A DNA stretch of 64,000 nt from Paludibacteraceae bacterium (lineage in GTDB: Bacteria > Bacteroidota > Bacteroidia > Bacteroidales > Paludibacteraceae), in the NCBI GenBank assembly GCA_017464475.1, contig JAFTZQ010000022.1, positions 1 to 64,000 on the forward strand, given 5' to 3'. Position 1 is the first letter of the stretch, and each line of letters starts with the position of its first letter. A program made the translations under genes and the position numbers. Below are positions 8,956 to 18,536 of the stretch, in pieces. The notes beneath the pieces were generated by a model, which was not told where the DNA came from, made no database searches, and worked only from the letters and a program-made list of their open reading frames with translations.

Positions 8956-10662
8956 TTAATCAATCTGCAAATCGAGTTTCTCTTTGAGCACAGCGAGCGC
9001 GGGGTTGGACTCCTGCATCAGCGCATATTTCTCCTCCGCCGTGTATGCCAGCTGCTCTCTGTCGTACTCCGCCAGGACCAAGCGGATGGTCAGCTGGTCA
9101 TTATGCAGTTTGCTCCGGAGTTGCGCCAGAAGGGCAGGCATGGCTGCGCGCATCTGGTTCATCTGCCACGGGTTCGGCATCTGGATCTCCGCGGTGGTCC
9201 CATCCACCAGCACGGGAGAATAATTCTCGATCAACTGTTTCAGACGCAATTCCTCTGTATGGGTGGTAGCCAGACCAACCCACGCGTCTCTGAGTTGGTC
9301 AGCCGTGAAAGGGCTGTTCTGCTCCTCCTTGGGCGGTTGGGCTGTCTCCGGGGCATCGGGTTTGGGAGCAGGTTTGGGTCCCAGCCCGAGGCTGATCTTC
9401 GGCATCTTCGGCATAGAAGGAGCCGCCGGAGTTGCAGGTTGAGCCGCAGGTGCTGCCGGAATTGCCTGTTTCTCAGCCATCGGTTGAGGAGCCGGTTGCG
9501 GCGCTTGTTTCGGCGTCAGAGCCGCAGGTTGAGGAGCTGGTTGAGGTGCGGCTTGAGGGATATTTTGCGGCACTCCCAGTTGGCATAGTTTGACGAGCGC
9601 CAGCTCCACCGTCAGGCGTTTATTGCGCGCCGTGCGATAGTTGATGTCGCATGTATTGAGGATATCCAGCGCTTGGAAGATCCACATCGGCGCACAATGC
9701 TGCGCCTGCGCGGCATAGCGCGCACGGATCGCGTCGCTGGTCTCCAGAAGCGGAAGGGTCTGCGGGTCTTTGCTCACCAGCACATCACGCAAGTGTTGCG
9801 CAAAACCGGTGACAAAATGCCCGGCGTCAAAGCCATGATTCAGCACCTCATTCAGCAGCAGCAGCGCGCGGGTGACATCGTGCGTCAGCGCACTGTCCAC
9901 CAAGCTGAAGTAGTAATCCACGTTCAACACATTGAGCACCTCGATCGTGCGCTCGTACGTGATCGTCGTGCCGCAGAAAGCCACCAGCTGGTCAAAGATC
10001 GAGAGGGCGTCTCGCATACCTCCGTCCGCCTTTTGCGCCACTACATTGAGCGCCTCTTCGGAAACGGTGATCCCTTCGTTCGCCGCCAGTTTTTGGAGGT
10101 GAGCGATGATATCGGGCACCGTGATTCGGTTGAAGTCATACACTTGGCAGCGGCTCAGGATCGTCGGCAGCACCTTGTGTTTCTCCGTCGTCGCCAAGAT
10201 GAAGATCGCGTATGAAGGCGGTTCCTCCAGCGTCTTCAGCAACGCATTGAACGCCGCCGTGGAGAGCATGTGCACCTCGTCAATGATATAGACCGAGTAC
10301 TTGCCGATCTGCGGCGGAATGCGCACTTGGTCGATGATCGATTTGATGTCCTCCACCGAGTTGTTGGACGCCGCATCCAGTTCGTGGATATTGAACGACC
10401 GCTGCTCGTTAAAAGCCCGGCAGGACTCGCACTCGTTGCAGGCGTCGAACCCGTTTTGCGGGTTCAGACAGTTGATCGTCTTGGCAAAGATACGGGCACA
10501 GGTAGTCTTACCCACTCCACGCGGTCCGCAGAACAAATACGCATGCGCCAAGTGCCCCTGGCGAATGGAGTTCTGCAAGGTCTGCGTGAGCGTTCCTTGT
10601 CCCACCACCGTCTCAAAAGTCTGAGGACGGTACTTGCGCGCTGAAACAATGTAATCAGACAT
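8956..10662 (-). CDS. dnaX: DNA polymerase III subunit gamma/tau
   Basis: 568 residues. AAA+ ATPase with Walker A GPRGVGKTT (about 46-54), a four-Cys zinc module (CLNPQNGFDACNECESC), Walker B DEVHML and sensor SRC. It loads the sliding clamp as part of the replicative holoenzyme. Domain III follows, then a Pro/Ala/Gln-rich linker (about 375-445) and a C-terminal tau-like domain. I did not find an A6G-type slippage site giving a short gamma form. It lies between the phosphopantetheinyl transferase (5-nt gap) and YgiQ genes. The partner delta subunit gene (holA) is at 26851-27894. Confidence 0.97.
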   Translation of the reverse strand: MSDYIVSARKYRPQTFETVVGQGTLTQTLQNSIRQGHLAHAYLFCGPRGVGKTTCARIFAKTINCLNPQNGFDACNECESCRAFNEQRSFNIHELDAASNNSVEDIKSIIDQVRIPPQIGKYSVYIIDEVHMLSTAAFNALLKTLEEPPSYAIFILATTEKHKVLPTILSRCQVYDFNRITVPDIIAHLQKLAANEGITVSEEALNVVAQKADGGMRDALSIFDQLVAFCGTTITYERTIEVLNVLNVDYYFSLVDSALTHDVTRALLLLNEVLNHGFDAGHFVTGFAQHLRDVLVSKDPQTLPLLETSDAIRARYAAQAQHCAPMWIFQALDILNTCDINYRTARNKRLTVELALVKLCQLGVPQNIPQAAPQPAPQPAALTPKQAPQPAPQPMAEKQAIPAAPAAQPATPAAPSMPKMPKISLGLGPKPAPKPDAPETAQPPKEEQNSPFTADQLRDAWVGLATTHTEELRLKQLIENYSPVLVDGTTAEIQMPNPWQMNQMRAAMPALLAQLRSKLHNDQLTIRLVLAEYDREQLAYTAEEKYALMQESNPALAVLKEKLDLQID

Positions 10663-10667
10663 ATTTC

Positions 10668-11279
10668 TTAATTTTTATAGGCGATAGTATAAATATATTT
10701 CTCTTTTTCAATGGTCTCCAGCCGGTATGTCTTATTATCCGGCAGAAGCGTTTGCAGTTGCTCGCACGAACAGATCCCGGTGCCTTCCGCCTTCACGACC
10801 GCTTCTTTTTGGGTCCATAGGCGGGTGAACATCCGATCCGGCTGTGCCGCAGAACGGATCATTCGCTGCTCCTCCTCGTTCATCGTCCGCTCAATCAGGT
10901 CCTTGTCGGCATGGCGGATGGACTCGATGTCAATGCCGATCGGCTGCTCGTCCACGGCGACCGCTATGCCAGCCTTGCAATGACTGATGCTGAAAAACGG
11001 TCCGTCCGGCAAAAAAGGTTTGCCTTGTTCGTTATATTCCATTTTCTGCCACTCGATCGGGGTTTGGTCGGGGTTTTGTCGGGGTTTTGTCGGGGTTTTA
11101 AGAATATCCCGCAACATACCCCAACTCTTCAGGCAGCAAAATTGTCCCATCGTGTGTTTGTATCGCAGCGCCTGTTCGCGCCGTTGGTCGGAAACGAGCG
11201 GTAACATCCGGTTCACCTCCGTCTCCGTACATTCCTCCATCCGGTCAAAGACAACTACCTTCATCCCTTCAACTTTCAA
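10668..11279 (-). CDS. 4'-phosphopantetheinyl transferase superfamily protein
   Basis: 203 residues. The motifs PIGIDIE (Mg-binding Asp/Glu) and WTQKEAVVKAEG (WxxKEA) are those of Sfp/AcpT transferases, which attach phosphopantetheine from CoA to a carrier-protein serine. ISHCKAG is the histidine block. The start overlaps the RND gene by 4 nt; MKVVVF five codons in is an alternative start. Residues about 60-72 (KTPTKPRQNPDQTP) are encoded by repeated GGGGTTTTGTC units and look like an in-frame insertion. Substrate carrier protein cannot be told from context. Confidence 0.9.
   Translation of the reverse strand: MKVEGMKVVVFDRMEECTETEVNRMLPLVSDQRREQALRYKHTMGQFCCLKSWGMLRDILKTPTKPRQNPDQTPIEWQKMEYNEQGKPFLPDGPFFSISHCKAGIAVAVDEQPIGIDIESIRHADKDLIERTMNEEEQRMIRSAAQPDRMFTRLWTQKEAVVKAEGTGICSCEQLQTLLPDNKTYRLETIEKEKYIYTIAYKN
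11062..11100. repeat. In-frame stutter repeat in the phosphopantetheinyl transferase gene
   Basis: Consecutive units of GGGGTTTTGTC, the first a GGGGTTTGGTC variant; reading frame preserved. Confidence 0.8.
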
Positions 11280-14200
11280 CTCTCAACTACTCCGTCCTTC
11301 TTCGCGTACACTTTCCAATACACAACAGGCAGGATTGTTACGGTCAACGGTAAGGTGAAGATCGTTCCGAAACAGATCACTACACCCATCGGCATCCACA
11401 GACTGGTTGCGGCAATGATCATCGGCAGCACACCTAACGCCGTTGTGGCGCTGGTTAGGAACACAGGCCGCATACGACGCAGACCTGCCATAAATGCCGC
11501 ATCGCGGTACGAGAGGTGTTTGTATTTGCGGCAGTCCTCCGCGTACTCATACATCATGATGGCATTCCGCACAATAATTCCTATCAGACTGACGATTCCC
11601 AGCACCGCCGTAATGGAAATATCCAGTCCGAAGATCCACAGTCCCAACATCGAACCGAACACACATAGGATCGCGGACGAGAGGGTCAGCAACGCCAAAC
11701 CGACTTTGCCAAAATGGTACAGCAGCAACACCAACATGACCGCCAGCGCAGCCACGACGGACCAAAGGATCTGCGGAATGAGCATACCGTTGATCTCCGA
11801 CAAACCGCCATAGCTGATCGACACCCCTTTCGGCAAATCGGAGAGATGCGCATCCACCCATTTTCTCACTTTCTTCTCCGCCGAGACCTGACTGATCTTG
11901 CCCCTCATATCGGCACTGACCGTGATAGTGCGCACCGCGTTACGCCGCTCCAGCGAGGTATGATGCCAGTCCGGCACAAGAGTCGCTACCTGACGCAGCG
12001 GAACCCATACACCGGGAATCGCCGTCGGCACCTGAATAGCTTTCAGCTCATCCGGCGTCAGAGCCGACGAATGCGCCGTATAAAGCACTACCGGCACTCC
12101 GTAACTGCCCTCATACAGCGTCGTGATTGTGGCGCCTTGGGTGGTCTGACGGAGGTAAAGAGACAGCATCGTCTGCGTTATGCCGAGACGCGTTGCCTCA
12201 TCCGGATCGAGCACAATGCGTGTGGACGAAGCTAAGTTATTATAGTCGCAATGAACCCATTGCAGCTCCGGCAAAGAAGACATATATTGAAGAATAGAAT
12301 CAGCGAAAGGCGCCATTTCTTCCCATCGTTCACCTTGTACGCGAACCTCCAGAGGGTTCTTAACGGCTTGATAGTCAAGTTGTTTAAACCGCGCATAGGC
12401 ATTCGGGAAATAGTTCTCGTAAGTCCCTGTATATTCGCGCAATAGTTGCGCCGTAGCCTTGCCGGAAGTCGTGTTGACGATCAACTGCGCATAATTGGGC
12501 GCCGGCGTCTGAGGCGTGTACGTAGCATGGAAACGCGGAGAGGACTGGCCTATAAAAGCCGTCACACTTGTCACCCGCTCATCTTTGCGCAATATCGACG
12601 CCAGCGAATCCGCCACCGCGGCACTCTCTTTCTCCGTCGCTCCTTCGCGCAAATGGATCTCTACGGCGAAGAACTCACGCTCCGCTTTCGGCAGCAACTG
12701 CAAGTTCAGACGCGTCAACAGCACGACACCGATCACGGTCGTTGCAGCCAAGAGTGTCCAGACAATAAACGGATGGTCGAAACAGAGTTGCAGCAGCTTT
12801 TTATACCCGTCTTGCAGCCACGTGAAGAACTTGTTTTGTACCCTCTCCACGAGAGTCAGTTCATCGTCCTTGCGTTCGCGGATAAAACGGAAGGCAAGGA
12901 AAGGCGTTACCCACGAAGCATAGAAAATACTGGCTACCAGCGCAAAGAGAACCGCCCAAGGGAAGAGTTGCACGAACTCGCCTAACGGACCGGTAATGAT
13001 TCGCGTCATGGGGAAGAACATACCGCTAATCGCCATCGTTGCCAGCGACATCGGCACGAAAAGAAGAGAGGTGCTCACTACCGCCGAATACCAGCGCGAA
13101 TGACGTTTCGCCAGCTGGTTGGTGTAGCCGTCAATGACGATCACACTATCGTCCACAATCATGCCTAATACAAAGATCAGCGCCGCCAGCGTCACGGTAT
13201 TCAATTCTATGCCTGTCAGGTACATCAGTCCGATACAGATCGCCGTACATACCGGCACTCCGGTGGATGCCACCAGCGCCGTCCGAAGCGGGAAAAGCAC
13301 CAACATGACTGCAATCACCACCAGAATGGAAATAACAATATCTCGCAGGAACGAAATGACCGAATCGTTCACCACCTTCGGCTGATCCGTGATACGGTGA
13401 AAACGGATGTCCGGCGGCAGCAACGCAGCGGCTTGCGCCAGCTGACGGTCCACTTCTTCGCCAAAAGCCACAATATTATTGCCCGGTACCATCTCCATAT
13501 TCAGGATCAGACATGCTTCGCCGTCAAACTCGACATATTGTTTGGGCGCCTGGTACCGCCGCACAATAGATGCGATATCTTTGAGCCGGATGACACCTCC
13601 TGTGACAGGATCGGACCAAACGATCTGCTCCTGCATTTCGTATTCCGACTGATAGGGAATAACAACCTGCAGCGCCCCCTGCGCGTCACTCTCCCCGCCT
13701 ATTGTGCGGAGCCCCTGCAATGCCATCTGCGCCTGAAGAGCTGTCGGGTTGATGCCATACCGCGAGAGTTGCTCTACGTCAATCGTGATTGCGATCTCCT
13801 CGGTCTGCTTACCCATAATACGCAGTTTACCCATCTCGGGGATCGTGCGCAGCGAAGAACATATCTGCTTGGCATATTCCTCTAATTCGCGCGGGCTGCG
13901 TTCATCACTCTCCACCGCAATCAGAATAGACGAGGTATTGCCGAAATCATCTATCAGCGCTGTCTGGAGCACACCTGCCGGCATTTGGGTCTGTTGCAGC
14001 AACGGCAGTCCGGCGCGGATCTTGGTCCACGCCGCCGCATCGTCCTCCACATCATTGCGCAGCATCACATAGACATAAACAATCCCGTCCTGGCTCTCCG
14101 AATAAGTCATCGATTTGTTTACCGTCTCAAACGAATTGATATAGTCCTCCAGAGGAATCGTCACTTGTTGCTCCACCTCGCTGGCAGTAGCGCCCGGATA

Positions 14201-14359
14201 AAGCGCCACGACAAGACCTTGACGGATGGTGAACTGCGGAAACTCATCTTTGTTCATCCGCGGCAGAGACCAGATGCCGAAAGCCATCAGTCCCAAAAAC
14301 AATGCCATCACAAGACCGTGATGCCGCATTGCTCCTTCTATGTGTTTGCTTGTCTTCAA
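11276..14359 (-). CDS. RND family efflux pump, inner-membrane transporter (AcrB/MexB-type)
   Basis: 1027 residues, the normal size. TM1 near residues 13-32, porter-domain motifs such as YPGATASEVEQQVT, central helices including GMIVDDSVIVIDGY with adjacent Asp residues characteristic of the proton relay, then a second copy of the periplasmic and membrane repeat ending VLPVVYWKVYAKKDG. It uses the proton gradient to expel substrates via a periplasmic adaptor and an outer-membrane channel. Its start overlaps the end of the membrane-fusion gene by 4 nt. The outer-membrane factor is not in the window. Substrates cannot be inferred. Confidence 0.96.
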   Translation of the reverse strand: MKTSKHIEGAMRHHGLVMALFLGLMAFGIWSLPRMNKDEFPQFTIRQGLVVALYPGATASEVEQQVTIPLEDYINSFETVNKSMTYSESQDGIVYVYVMLRNDVEDDAAAWTKIRAGLPLLQQTQMPAGVLQTALIDDFGNTSSILIAVESDERSPRELEEYAKQICSSLRTIPEMGKLRIMGKQTEEIAITIDVEQLSRYGINPTALQAQMALQGLRTIGGESDAQGALQVVIPYQSEYEMQEQIVWSDPVTGGVIRLKDIASIVRRYQAPKQYVEFDGEACLILNMEMVPGNNIVAFGEEVDRQLAQAAALLPPDIRFHRITDQPKVVNDSVISFLRDIVISILVVIAVMLVLFPLRTALVASTGVPVCTAICIGLMYLTGIELNTVTLAALIFVLGMIVDDSVIVIDGYTNQLAKRHSRWYSAVVSTSLLFVPMSLATMAISGMFFPMTRIITGPLGEFVQLFPWAVLFALVASIFYASWVTPFLAFRFIRERKDDELTLVERVQNKFFTWLQDGYKKLLQLCFDHPFIVWTLLAATTVIGVVLLTRLNLQLLPKAEREFFAVEIHLREGATEKESAAVADSLASILRKDERVTSVTAFIGQSSPRFHATYTPQTPAPNYAQLIVNTTSGKATAQLLREYTGTYENYFPNAYARFKQLDYQAVKNPLEVRVQGERWEEMAPFADSILQYMSSLPELQWVHCDYNNLASSTRIVLDPDEATRLGITQTMLSLYLRQTTQGATITTLYEGSYGVPVVLYTAHSSALTPDELKAIQVPTAIPGVWVPLRQVATLVPDWHHTSLERRNAVRTITVSADMRGKISQVSAEKKVRKWVDAHLSDLPKGVSISYGGLSEINGMLIPQILWSVVAALAVMLVLLLYHFGKVGLALLTLSSAILCVFGSMLGLWIFGLDISITAVLGIVSLIGIIVRNAIMMYEYAEDCRKYKHLSYRDAAFMAGLRRMRPVFLTSATTALGVLPMIIAATSLWMPMGVVICFGTIFTLPLTVTILPVVYWKVYAKKDGVVES

Positions 14360-15381
14360 TTACAAACTACCTTGCATCCTTTGTATAGTTTCTGGTAGCC
14401 CTCAACAATCAGGCTGTCGCCCGGATTAAGTCCCGAAGTAACCCGCACGCCGGAAGACAGATAGCCGCCGGTGGTGATCTCGCGGCGCACAGCCTCTCCC
14501 TGCTCTACCACCCATACAGTCGGTCCTTCGGGCTTCAGCAAAATGCACCCTGCGGGTACGACGATCTCTTCGCTTGACGGATGCTTGCCGCCGTGAATCA
14601 TAACCTTGGCAACCATACCGTTCATCAGGATCTCTTTTCCGCCTTTGATCTTCGCCACCACGTCATAGGTGTGCGTGATAGGGTTGGCGGTGACGCTCTT
14701 CTCCGTGATCTCAATCGGTAGCACGGTATCCACCGCGGCACATTCCACTAATCCGCTGATCCGCTCTCCGGTCAGCCCTTTGATCTCTCCTTCCGGAACC
14801 GTGAAGCGCACCGAGAATGAAGACACATCCAGGATCGAACAAACCTTTGCGCCCGGGATCAGCGTCTGCCCTTTCTCCGCCTTCAGTCCGTCCATTATTC
14901 CGTCGCACGGAGCCTTGAGCGTACACTCCGCCAGCTGTTGTTTTGCCGCGGCGTAGAGCGATTTGGCTTGCGCTAACTGGCTCTCTATCTCCACCATTTT
15001 CTGGTCCGACACTACCCCTTTGGCATGCACCGATTTCACACGGTTGTAGCCGTCCTGCGCGTGCTTGAGCGTAGCCTCCGCCGAACGAAGGGCATTCATC
15101 GCTTGGGTGTTATCAATGGTCAAAATCGTCTGTCCGGCTCGTACCTTCTGGCCGTTCTTCACCTCAACAGAAACCACACGTCCTGCGCTCTGCATACTAA
15201 GCGGCGTCTCGCGCTCCGGCTCGATCGTACCCACATAACGCGTAGCAGCACTACTATCGTGCGGCGCAACGACCAAGGTCTTCACCCGCAGAGGCGCTAT
15301 CTCCTGCGGCGTTTTATCGCTGTGTGTACAAGCGAGTAAAGCCAACGCCACACATCCTAATATAATATATCTTCCTTTCAT
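14356..15381 (-). CDS. RND efflux system periplasmic adaptor (membrane-fusion protein), lipoprotein
   Basis: 341 residues from the start MKGRYIILGCVALALLACTHS, chosen because it gives a lipoprotein signal (lipobox LLAC, Cys at about 18) and overlaps the MATE stop codon as ATGA; the frame is open further upstream but inside the MATE gene. It then shows the biotinyl-lipoyl-like hairpin (MQSAGRVVSVEVKNGQKVRAGQ), a short coiled coil (about 85-140) and the beta-barrel domains. It bridges the RND pump and an outer-membrane channel. Confidence 0.93.
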   Translation of the reverse strand: MKGRYIILGCVALALLACTHSDKTPQEIAPLRVKTLVVAPHDSSAATRYVGTIEPERETPLSMQSAGRVVSVEVKNGQKVRAGQTILTIDNTQAMNALRSAEATLKHAQDGYNRVKSVHAKGVVSDQKMVEIESQLAQAKSLYAAAKQQLAECTLKAPCDGIMDGLKAEKGQTLIPGAKVCSILDVSSFSVRFTVPEGEIKGLTGERISGLVECAAVDTVLPIEITEKSVTANPITHTYDVVAKIKGGKEILMNGMVAKVMIHGGKHPSSEEIVVPAGCILLKPEGPTVWVVEQGEAVRREITTGGYLSSGVRVTSGLNPGDSLIVEGYQKLYKGCKVVCN

Positions 15382-16733
15382 CCTTTCACCTTCCTCCATT
15401 CGATAGTAAGGTACGCCGCGCGCGCTATCAGGTGCGCGAAATAACCGATATAGAGTGCCTGCGCTCCAACGAAACGATAAGTGAGCGCATAGCCCAGCAC
15501 AAAACCCGCGGCAGCCCAGATCATGGAATTGCGGATCTGCACGCCTGCCGTAGCTCCGACATACACACCGTCCCACATAAACGCCAGCGTACTAATGATC
15601 GGCATAGCAATCAACCAGCCGATGTATTTCGTGGAAGCCTCCAGTACGGCTGCATCGCTCGTCAAAAGCGCAATAGATCCTTTTCCCCAGATGCCGTATA
15701 TCGCCGTAAAGACCGCTCCGACTGCCAATGCCCATAAGAACAGCGCACGCACTACGGCATTGACACCATCGTCCTTGGTACTTGGTACTTGGTCACTTGG
15801 TACTTTCCCCCACTCTTTTCCCACCAGCGCTTCGCCCGCATAGGCAAAACCGTCCACAAAGAAGGAGAAGAACATAAACAGCTTCATCATAATACTGCTC
15901 ACCGCCAGCTCAGTGTCGCCGTAGAGGCTGGCGAGAGAAGTATAACCCACATAAACCACCATGAAACAGAGCGAACGGATAAACAGATTGCCGTTCAGAC
16001 TCATCATTCGCTTGATCGCTTTCCATTGCATAGCTGCGCGCCACTCCTCGAAATTCCGGAATAGCGACTTGCCGAAATAGCGCGCAAACAAGATGATCAA
16101 TGCCAGCAACAGACCGCTGTATTGCGCAATGAGCGTACCCCATGCCACACCGACTACTCCCAGCGGCGTATAAACCGCCAGCGCGTAACTCGCCGCCATA
16201 TTCACCACATTCACCAGTATATCAATCGCCATCGGACTCTTGGTGTCCTGCATGCCGATGAACCAGCCTTTGAAAGTGAACAGACATAAAGTCGCCGGAG
16301 CTGCCCAGATACGCACATAGAAATACTCGCGCGCCACAGCCGCCACTTCGTCCGAACAAGGCACGATGGCTAACACCGCCGTCACGAACACCCATTGGAT
16401 AGCCCAGATCACTACCGCCGCTATCAGCGCTACAGACACACTCTGAGTCAGTATCTTCCGACACTCGTCCGGCACCTTGGTACTTGGTCCTTGGTCACTT
16501 TGTCCTTTCCCGTATGCTTGTGCCGTCAGACCGCTGGTGCCCACGCGCAAGAAGCCGAAGTTCCAATAGAGCAAATCAAAGAGCATCGTACCGATCGCAA
16601 TACCGCCGATCGCCGAGGCGTCACTCAAGTGCCCCACGATAGCAGTATCCACAATTCCCACCAAAGGAATCGTGATATTGGCTAAAATGCTCGGTATCGC
16701 CAGCCGTAATATGTCTTTGTTTATTGCTTTCAC
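15378..16733 (-). CDS. MATE family efflux transporter (DinF-type)
   Basis: 451 residues with about twelve transmembrane helices. The N-terminal PSILANITIPLVGIVDTAIVG and the repeated half-molecule architecture are typical of MATE exporters driven by sodium or protons. Two hydrophilic loops carry near-identical foreign-looking peptides, SDQGPSTKVPDE (about 76-88) and KVPSDQVPSTKD (about 309-319). Both are encoded by TTGGTACTTGGTCAC-like stutter repeats that keep the frame. They occur at equivalent places in the two pseudo-symmetric halves. First gene of the MATE-adaptor-RND set, joined by 4-nt overlaps. Confidence 0.94.
   Translation of the reverse strand: MKAINKDILRLAIPSILANITIPLVGIVDTAIVGHLSDASAIGGIAIGTMLFDLLYWNFGFLRVGTSGLTAQAYGKGQSDQGPSTKVPDECRKILTQSVSVALIAAVVIWAIQWVFVTAVLAIVPCSDEVAAVAREYFYVRIWAAPATLCLFTFKGWFIGMQDTKSPMAIDILVNVVNMAASYALAVYTPLGVVGVAWGTLIAQYSGLLLALIILFARYFGKSLFRNFEEWRAAMQWKAIKRMMSLNGNLFIRSLCFMVVYVGYTSLASLYGDTELAVSSIMMKLFMFFSFFVDGFAYAGEALVGKEWGKVPSDQVPSTKDDGVNAVVRALFLWALAVGAVFTAIYGIWGKGSIALLTSDAAVLEASTKYIGWLIAMPIISTLAFMWDGVYVGATAGVQIRNSMIWAAAGFVLGYALTYRFVGAQALYIGYFAHLIARAAYLTIEWRKVKG
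15775..15806. repeat. In-frame stutter repeat in the MATE gene, copy 2
   Basis: Units of ACTTGGT with spacers; same family as 16470-16505 and the gap at 35231-35263. Confidence 0.8.
16470..16505. repeat. In-frame stutter repeat in the MATE gene, copy 1
   Basis: Units of CTTGGTAC/CTTGGTCC/CTTGGTCAC; reading frame preserved. Confidence 0.8.
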
Positions 16734-16740
16734 AATATTA

Positions 16741-16780
16741 TTTCCGTCGGTATCTCGTCGGTATCTCGTCGGTGTTTTGA
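16741..16780. repeat. Stutter repeat between the AspT-like and MATE genes
   Basis: Three CGTCGGTATCT units (the last reads CGTCGGTGTTT) fill the gap of 63 nt. Confidence 0.8.
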
Positions 16781-16796
16781 CACAATATTTTTTCTA

Positions 16797-18461
16797 CTAT
16801 AGGAATAGCAAAATCATCAGCTGTCCGGTCAGCACACGCAGGAACATCGTCAGCGGATAAACCGTTGAGTAAGCCACCGCTGCGCGGTCGTTCGCCGAAC
16901 TCTGCGCAGTAGCATAAGCCAGCGCAGGAGGATCGGTCGTCGATCCTGCAATCAGACCCATCAGCGTGAAATAATCCAGTTTCATCCATTTGCGCGCCAC
17001 AATACCGATCAGCAGCAGCGGCAGCAACGTAATGATCACGCCATAACCGATCCATACATAACCTCCGCCAAGGAGAGTCGGAATAAAGCTCTTACCGGCT
17101 CCGAAACCCACCGCAGCCAAGAAGAGCGAGATACCGATCTCGCGGATCATGAGGTTTGCCGAAGTGGTCGTATAGGTCACCAGATGCCATTTGGTACCGA
17201 ACGCACCCATCAGGATAGCGACGATCAGCGAACCTCCGGCGATTCCTAATTTGAACGGCTGCGACAGACCCGGCAGCGCAAAAGGAATAGAACCCAATGC
17301 CACGCCTAAAATGATACCGAAGAACAGGGACGCCAGGTTTGGCGCGTCCAGTTTCTTGGTGGAATTACCAAACGCCTTTGCAATCTTGTCCACCGCCTCT
17401 TTCTCGCCCACTACGGTCAGTCGGTCGCCTAATTGCAGCCGCAGATCCGGCGTCGCCAGCAGCTCAATTCCTGCGCGTCGCACGCGCGTAATAGTGATAT
17501 GGAAAGCGTCGCGCACCTTCAGATCACATATCTGTTTGCCGTTTATCTTGTCCTTGGTGACCACAATATGCTGGTTCACCAGGTGAATATTCTTCTCTTG
17601 CTCTTCCCATTTGATCTCCGCTTTCTCGCCGAGCAGCAACACCGTCCGCTCGTTCTTCTTGTCCGTCACGAGCCGCACTTGGTCGCCCACATGCAGCAGC
17701 GTCTCCGCGTCGGGCATGAACTCATTGCCGTCTTTGTCCAGCACACGGCTGACTACGATCGTCACATGCGTCAGCAGACCCAGATCGCGTACATGCAGTC
17801 CGTCGATCTGCGGGTTGGTCAGCTTCATGTCATAATGCTCCACTTGCTGCACCTCGCCTTTCTCCGCTTTCACCTGCTCTTCCTCTTGGTCCATCTTGAT
17901 GCGGAACACCCAGCGGATCACGAGCATGGAGAACAGGATTCCCACTACGCCCAGCGGATAAGCCATCGCGTAGCCGGACGCAATATCCGGATTCGACACA
18001 CCCGTCAAGTCCTGATAAGTCTGTTGCGCAGCACCCAGACCCGGCGTGTTCGTCACCGCTCCGAAGAGCACACCCGTCATTGTTGCAATGTCCGTTCCGC
18101 TCAGCAGATGAATGACGTACGCCGTCACACAGCCTAATACCACTATACTTGCCGCCAGCATATTCAGGCGCAAACCGCCTTTGCCGAACGACGAAAAGAA
18201 ACCCGGTCCCACCTGTAAGCCTATCGAATAGACAAACAGGATGAGACCCAGGTCTTTTGCAAACGATTCTACCAACGGATCAAGCGTCATGCCGAAATGG
18301 CTGCACGCGATCGCGCAGAATAGAATCCAGGTGATGCCGAGGGTTATTCCCTTGAACTTGAGTTTCGCGCCCAAGAAAATACCCACGGCGATCGCCAATG
18401 CCAGCACAAAAATCGAATGTGCTATGCCTGTACCAAAAAATAAACTACTAAACCAATTCAT
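16797..18461 (-). CDS. AspT/YidE-YbjL family transporter with TrkA-C domains
   Basis: 554 residues: an N-terminal membrane half (about 1-180, with FVYSIGLQVGPGF and GALTNTPGL-like GAVTNTPGLGAAQ), two soluble TrkA-C/RCK domains (about 205-375) and a C-terminal membrane half (about 380-554, with AGSTTDPPALAYA). This matches the aspartate:alanine exchanger family. The GxxTxTPxL/GSTTDPPAL pair is the conserved transport signature. Substrate is unknown. Separate from neighbours: stutter repeat downstream, 75-nt gap with a GC-rich palindrome upstream. Confidence 0.93.
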   Translation of the reverse strand: MNWFSSLFFGTGIAHSIFVLALAIAVGIFLGAKLKFKGITLGITWILFCAIACSHFGMTLDPLVESFAKDLGLILFVYSIGLQVGPGFFSSFGKGGLRLNMLAASIVVLGCVTAYVIHLLSGTDIATMTGVLFGAVTNTPGLGAAQQTYQDLTGVSNPDIASGYAMAYPLGVVGILFSMLVIRWVFRIKMDQEEEQVKAEKGEVQQVEHYDMKLTNPQIDGLHVRDLGLLTHVTIVVSRVLDKDGNEFMPDAETLLHVGDQVRLVTDKKNERTVLLLGEKAEIKWEEQEKNIHLVNQHIVVTKDKINGKQICDLKVRDAFHITITRVRRAGIELLATPDLRLQLGDRLTVVGEKEAVDKIAKAFGNSTKKLDAPNLASLFFGIILGVALGSIPFALPGLSQPFKLGIAGGSLIVAILMGAFGTKWHLVTYTTTSANLMIREIGISLFLAAVGFGAGKSFIPTLLGGGYVWIGYGVIITLLPLLLIGIVARKWMKLDYFTLMGLIAGSTTDPPALAYATAQSSANDRAAVAYSTVYPLTMFLRVLTGQLMILLFL

Positions 18462-18490
18462 TATTTAAATTCAAATTATATGCTATCTCA

Positions 18491-18535
18491 TGCCCCCTTG
18501 GCACCCTCCCTTTCGGGGGAGGGCGGGGGGAGAGG
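18491..18535. repeat. GC-rich palindromic element
   Basis: CCCTCCCTTTCGGGGGAGGG core followed by CGGGGGGAGAGG, in the gap after the pectinesterase-like gene. Its position just past that gene's 3' end would also let it act as a hairpin terminator. Confidence 0.8.
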
Positions 18536-18536
18536 C

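Noticed and set aside
8956..10662. Programmed frameshift site in dnaX
   Set aside because: I looked for an A-rich slippery heptamer with a following stem and saw none.
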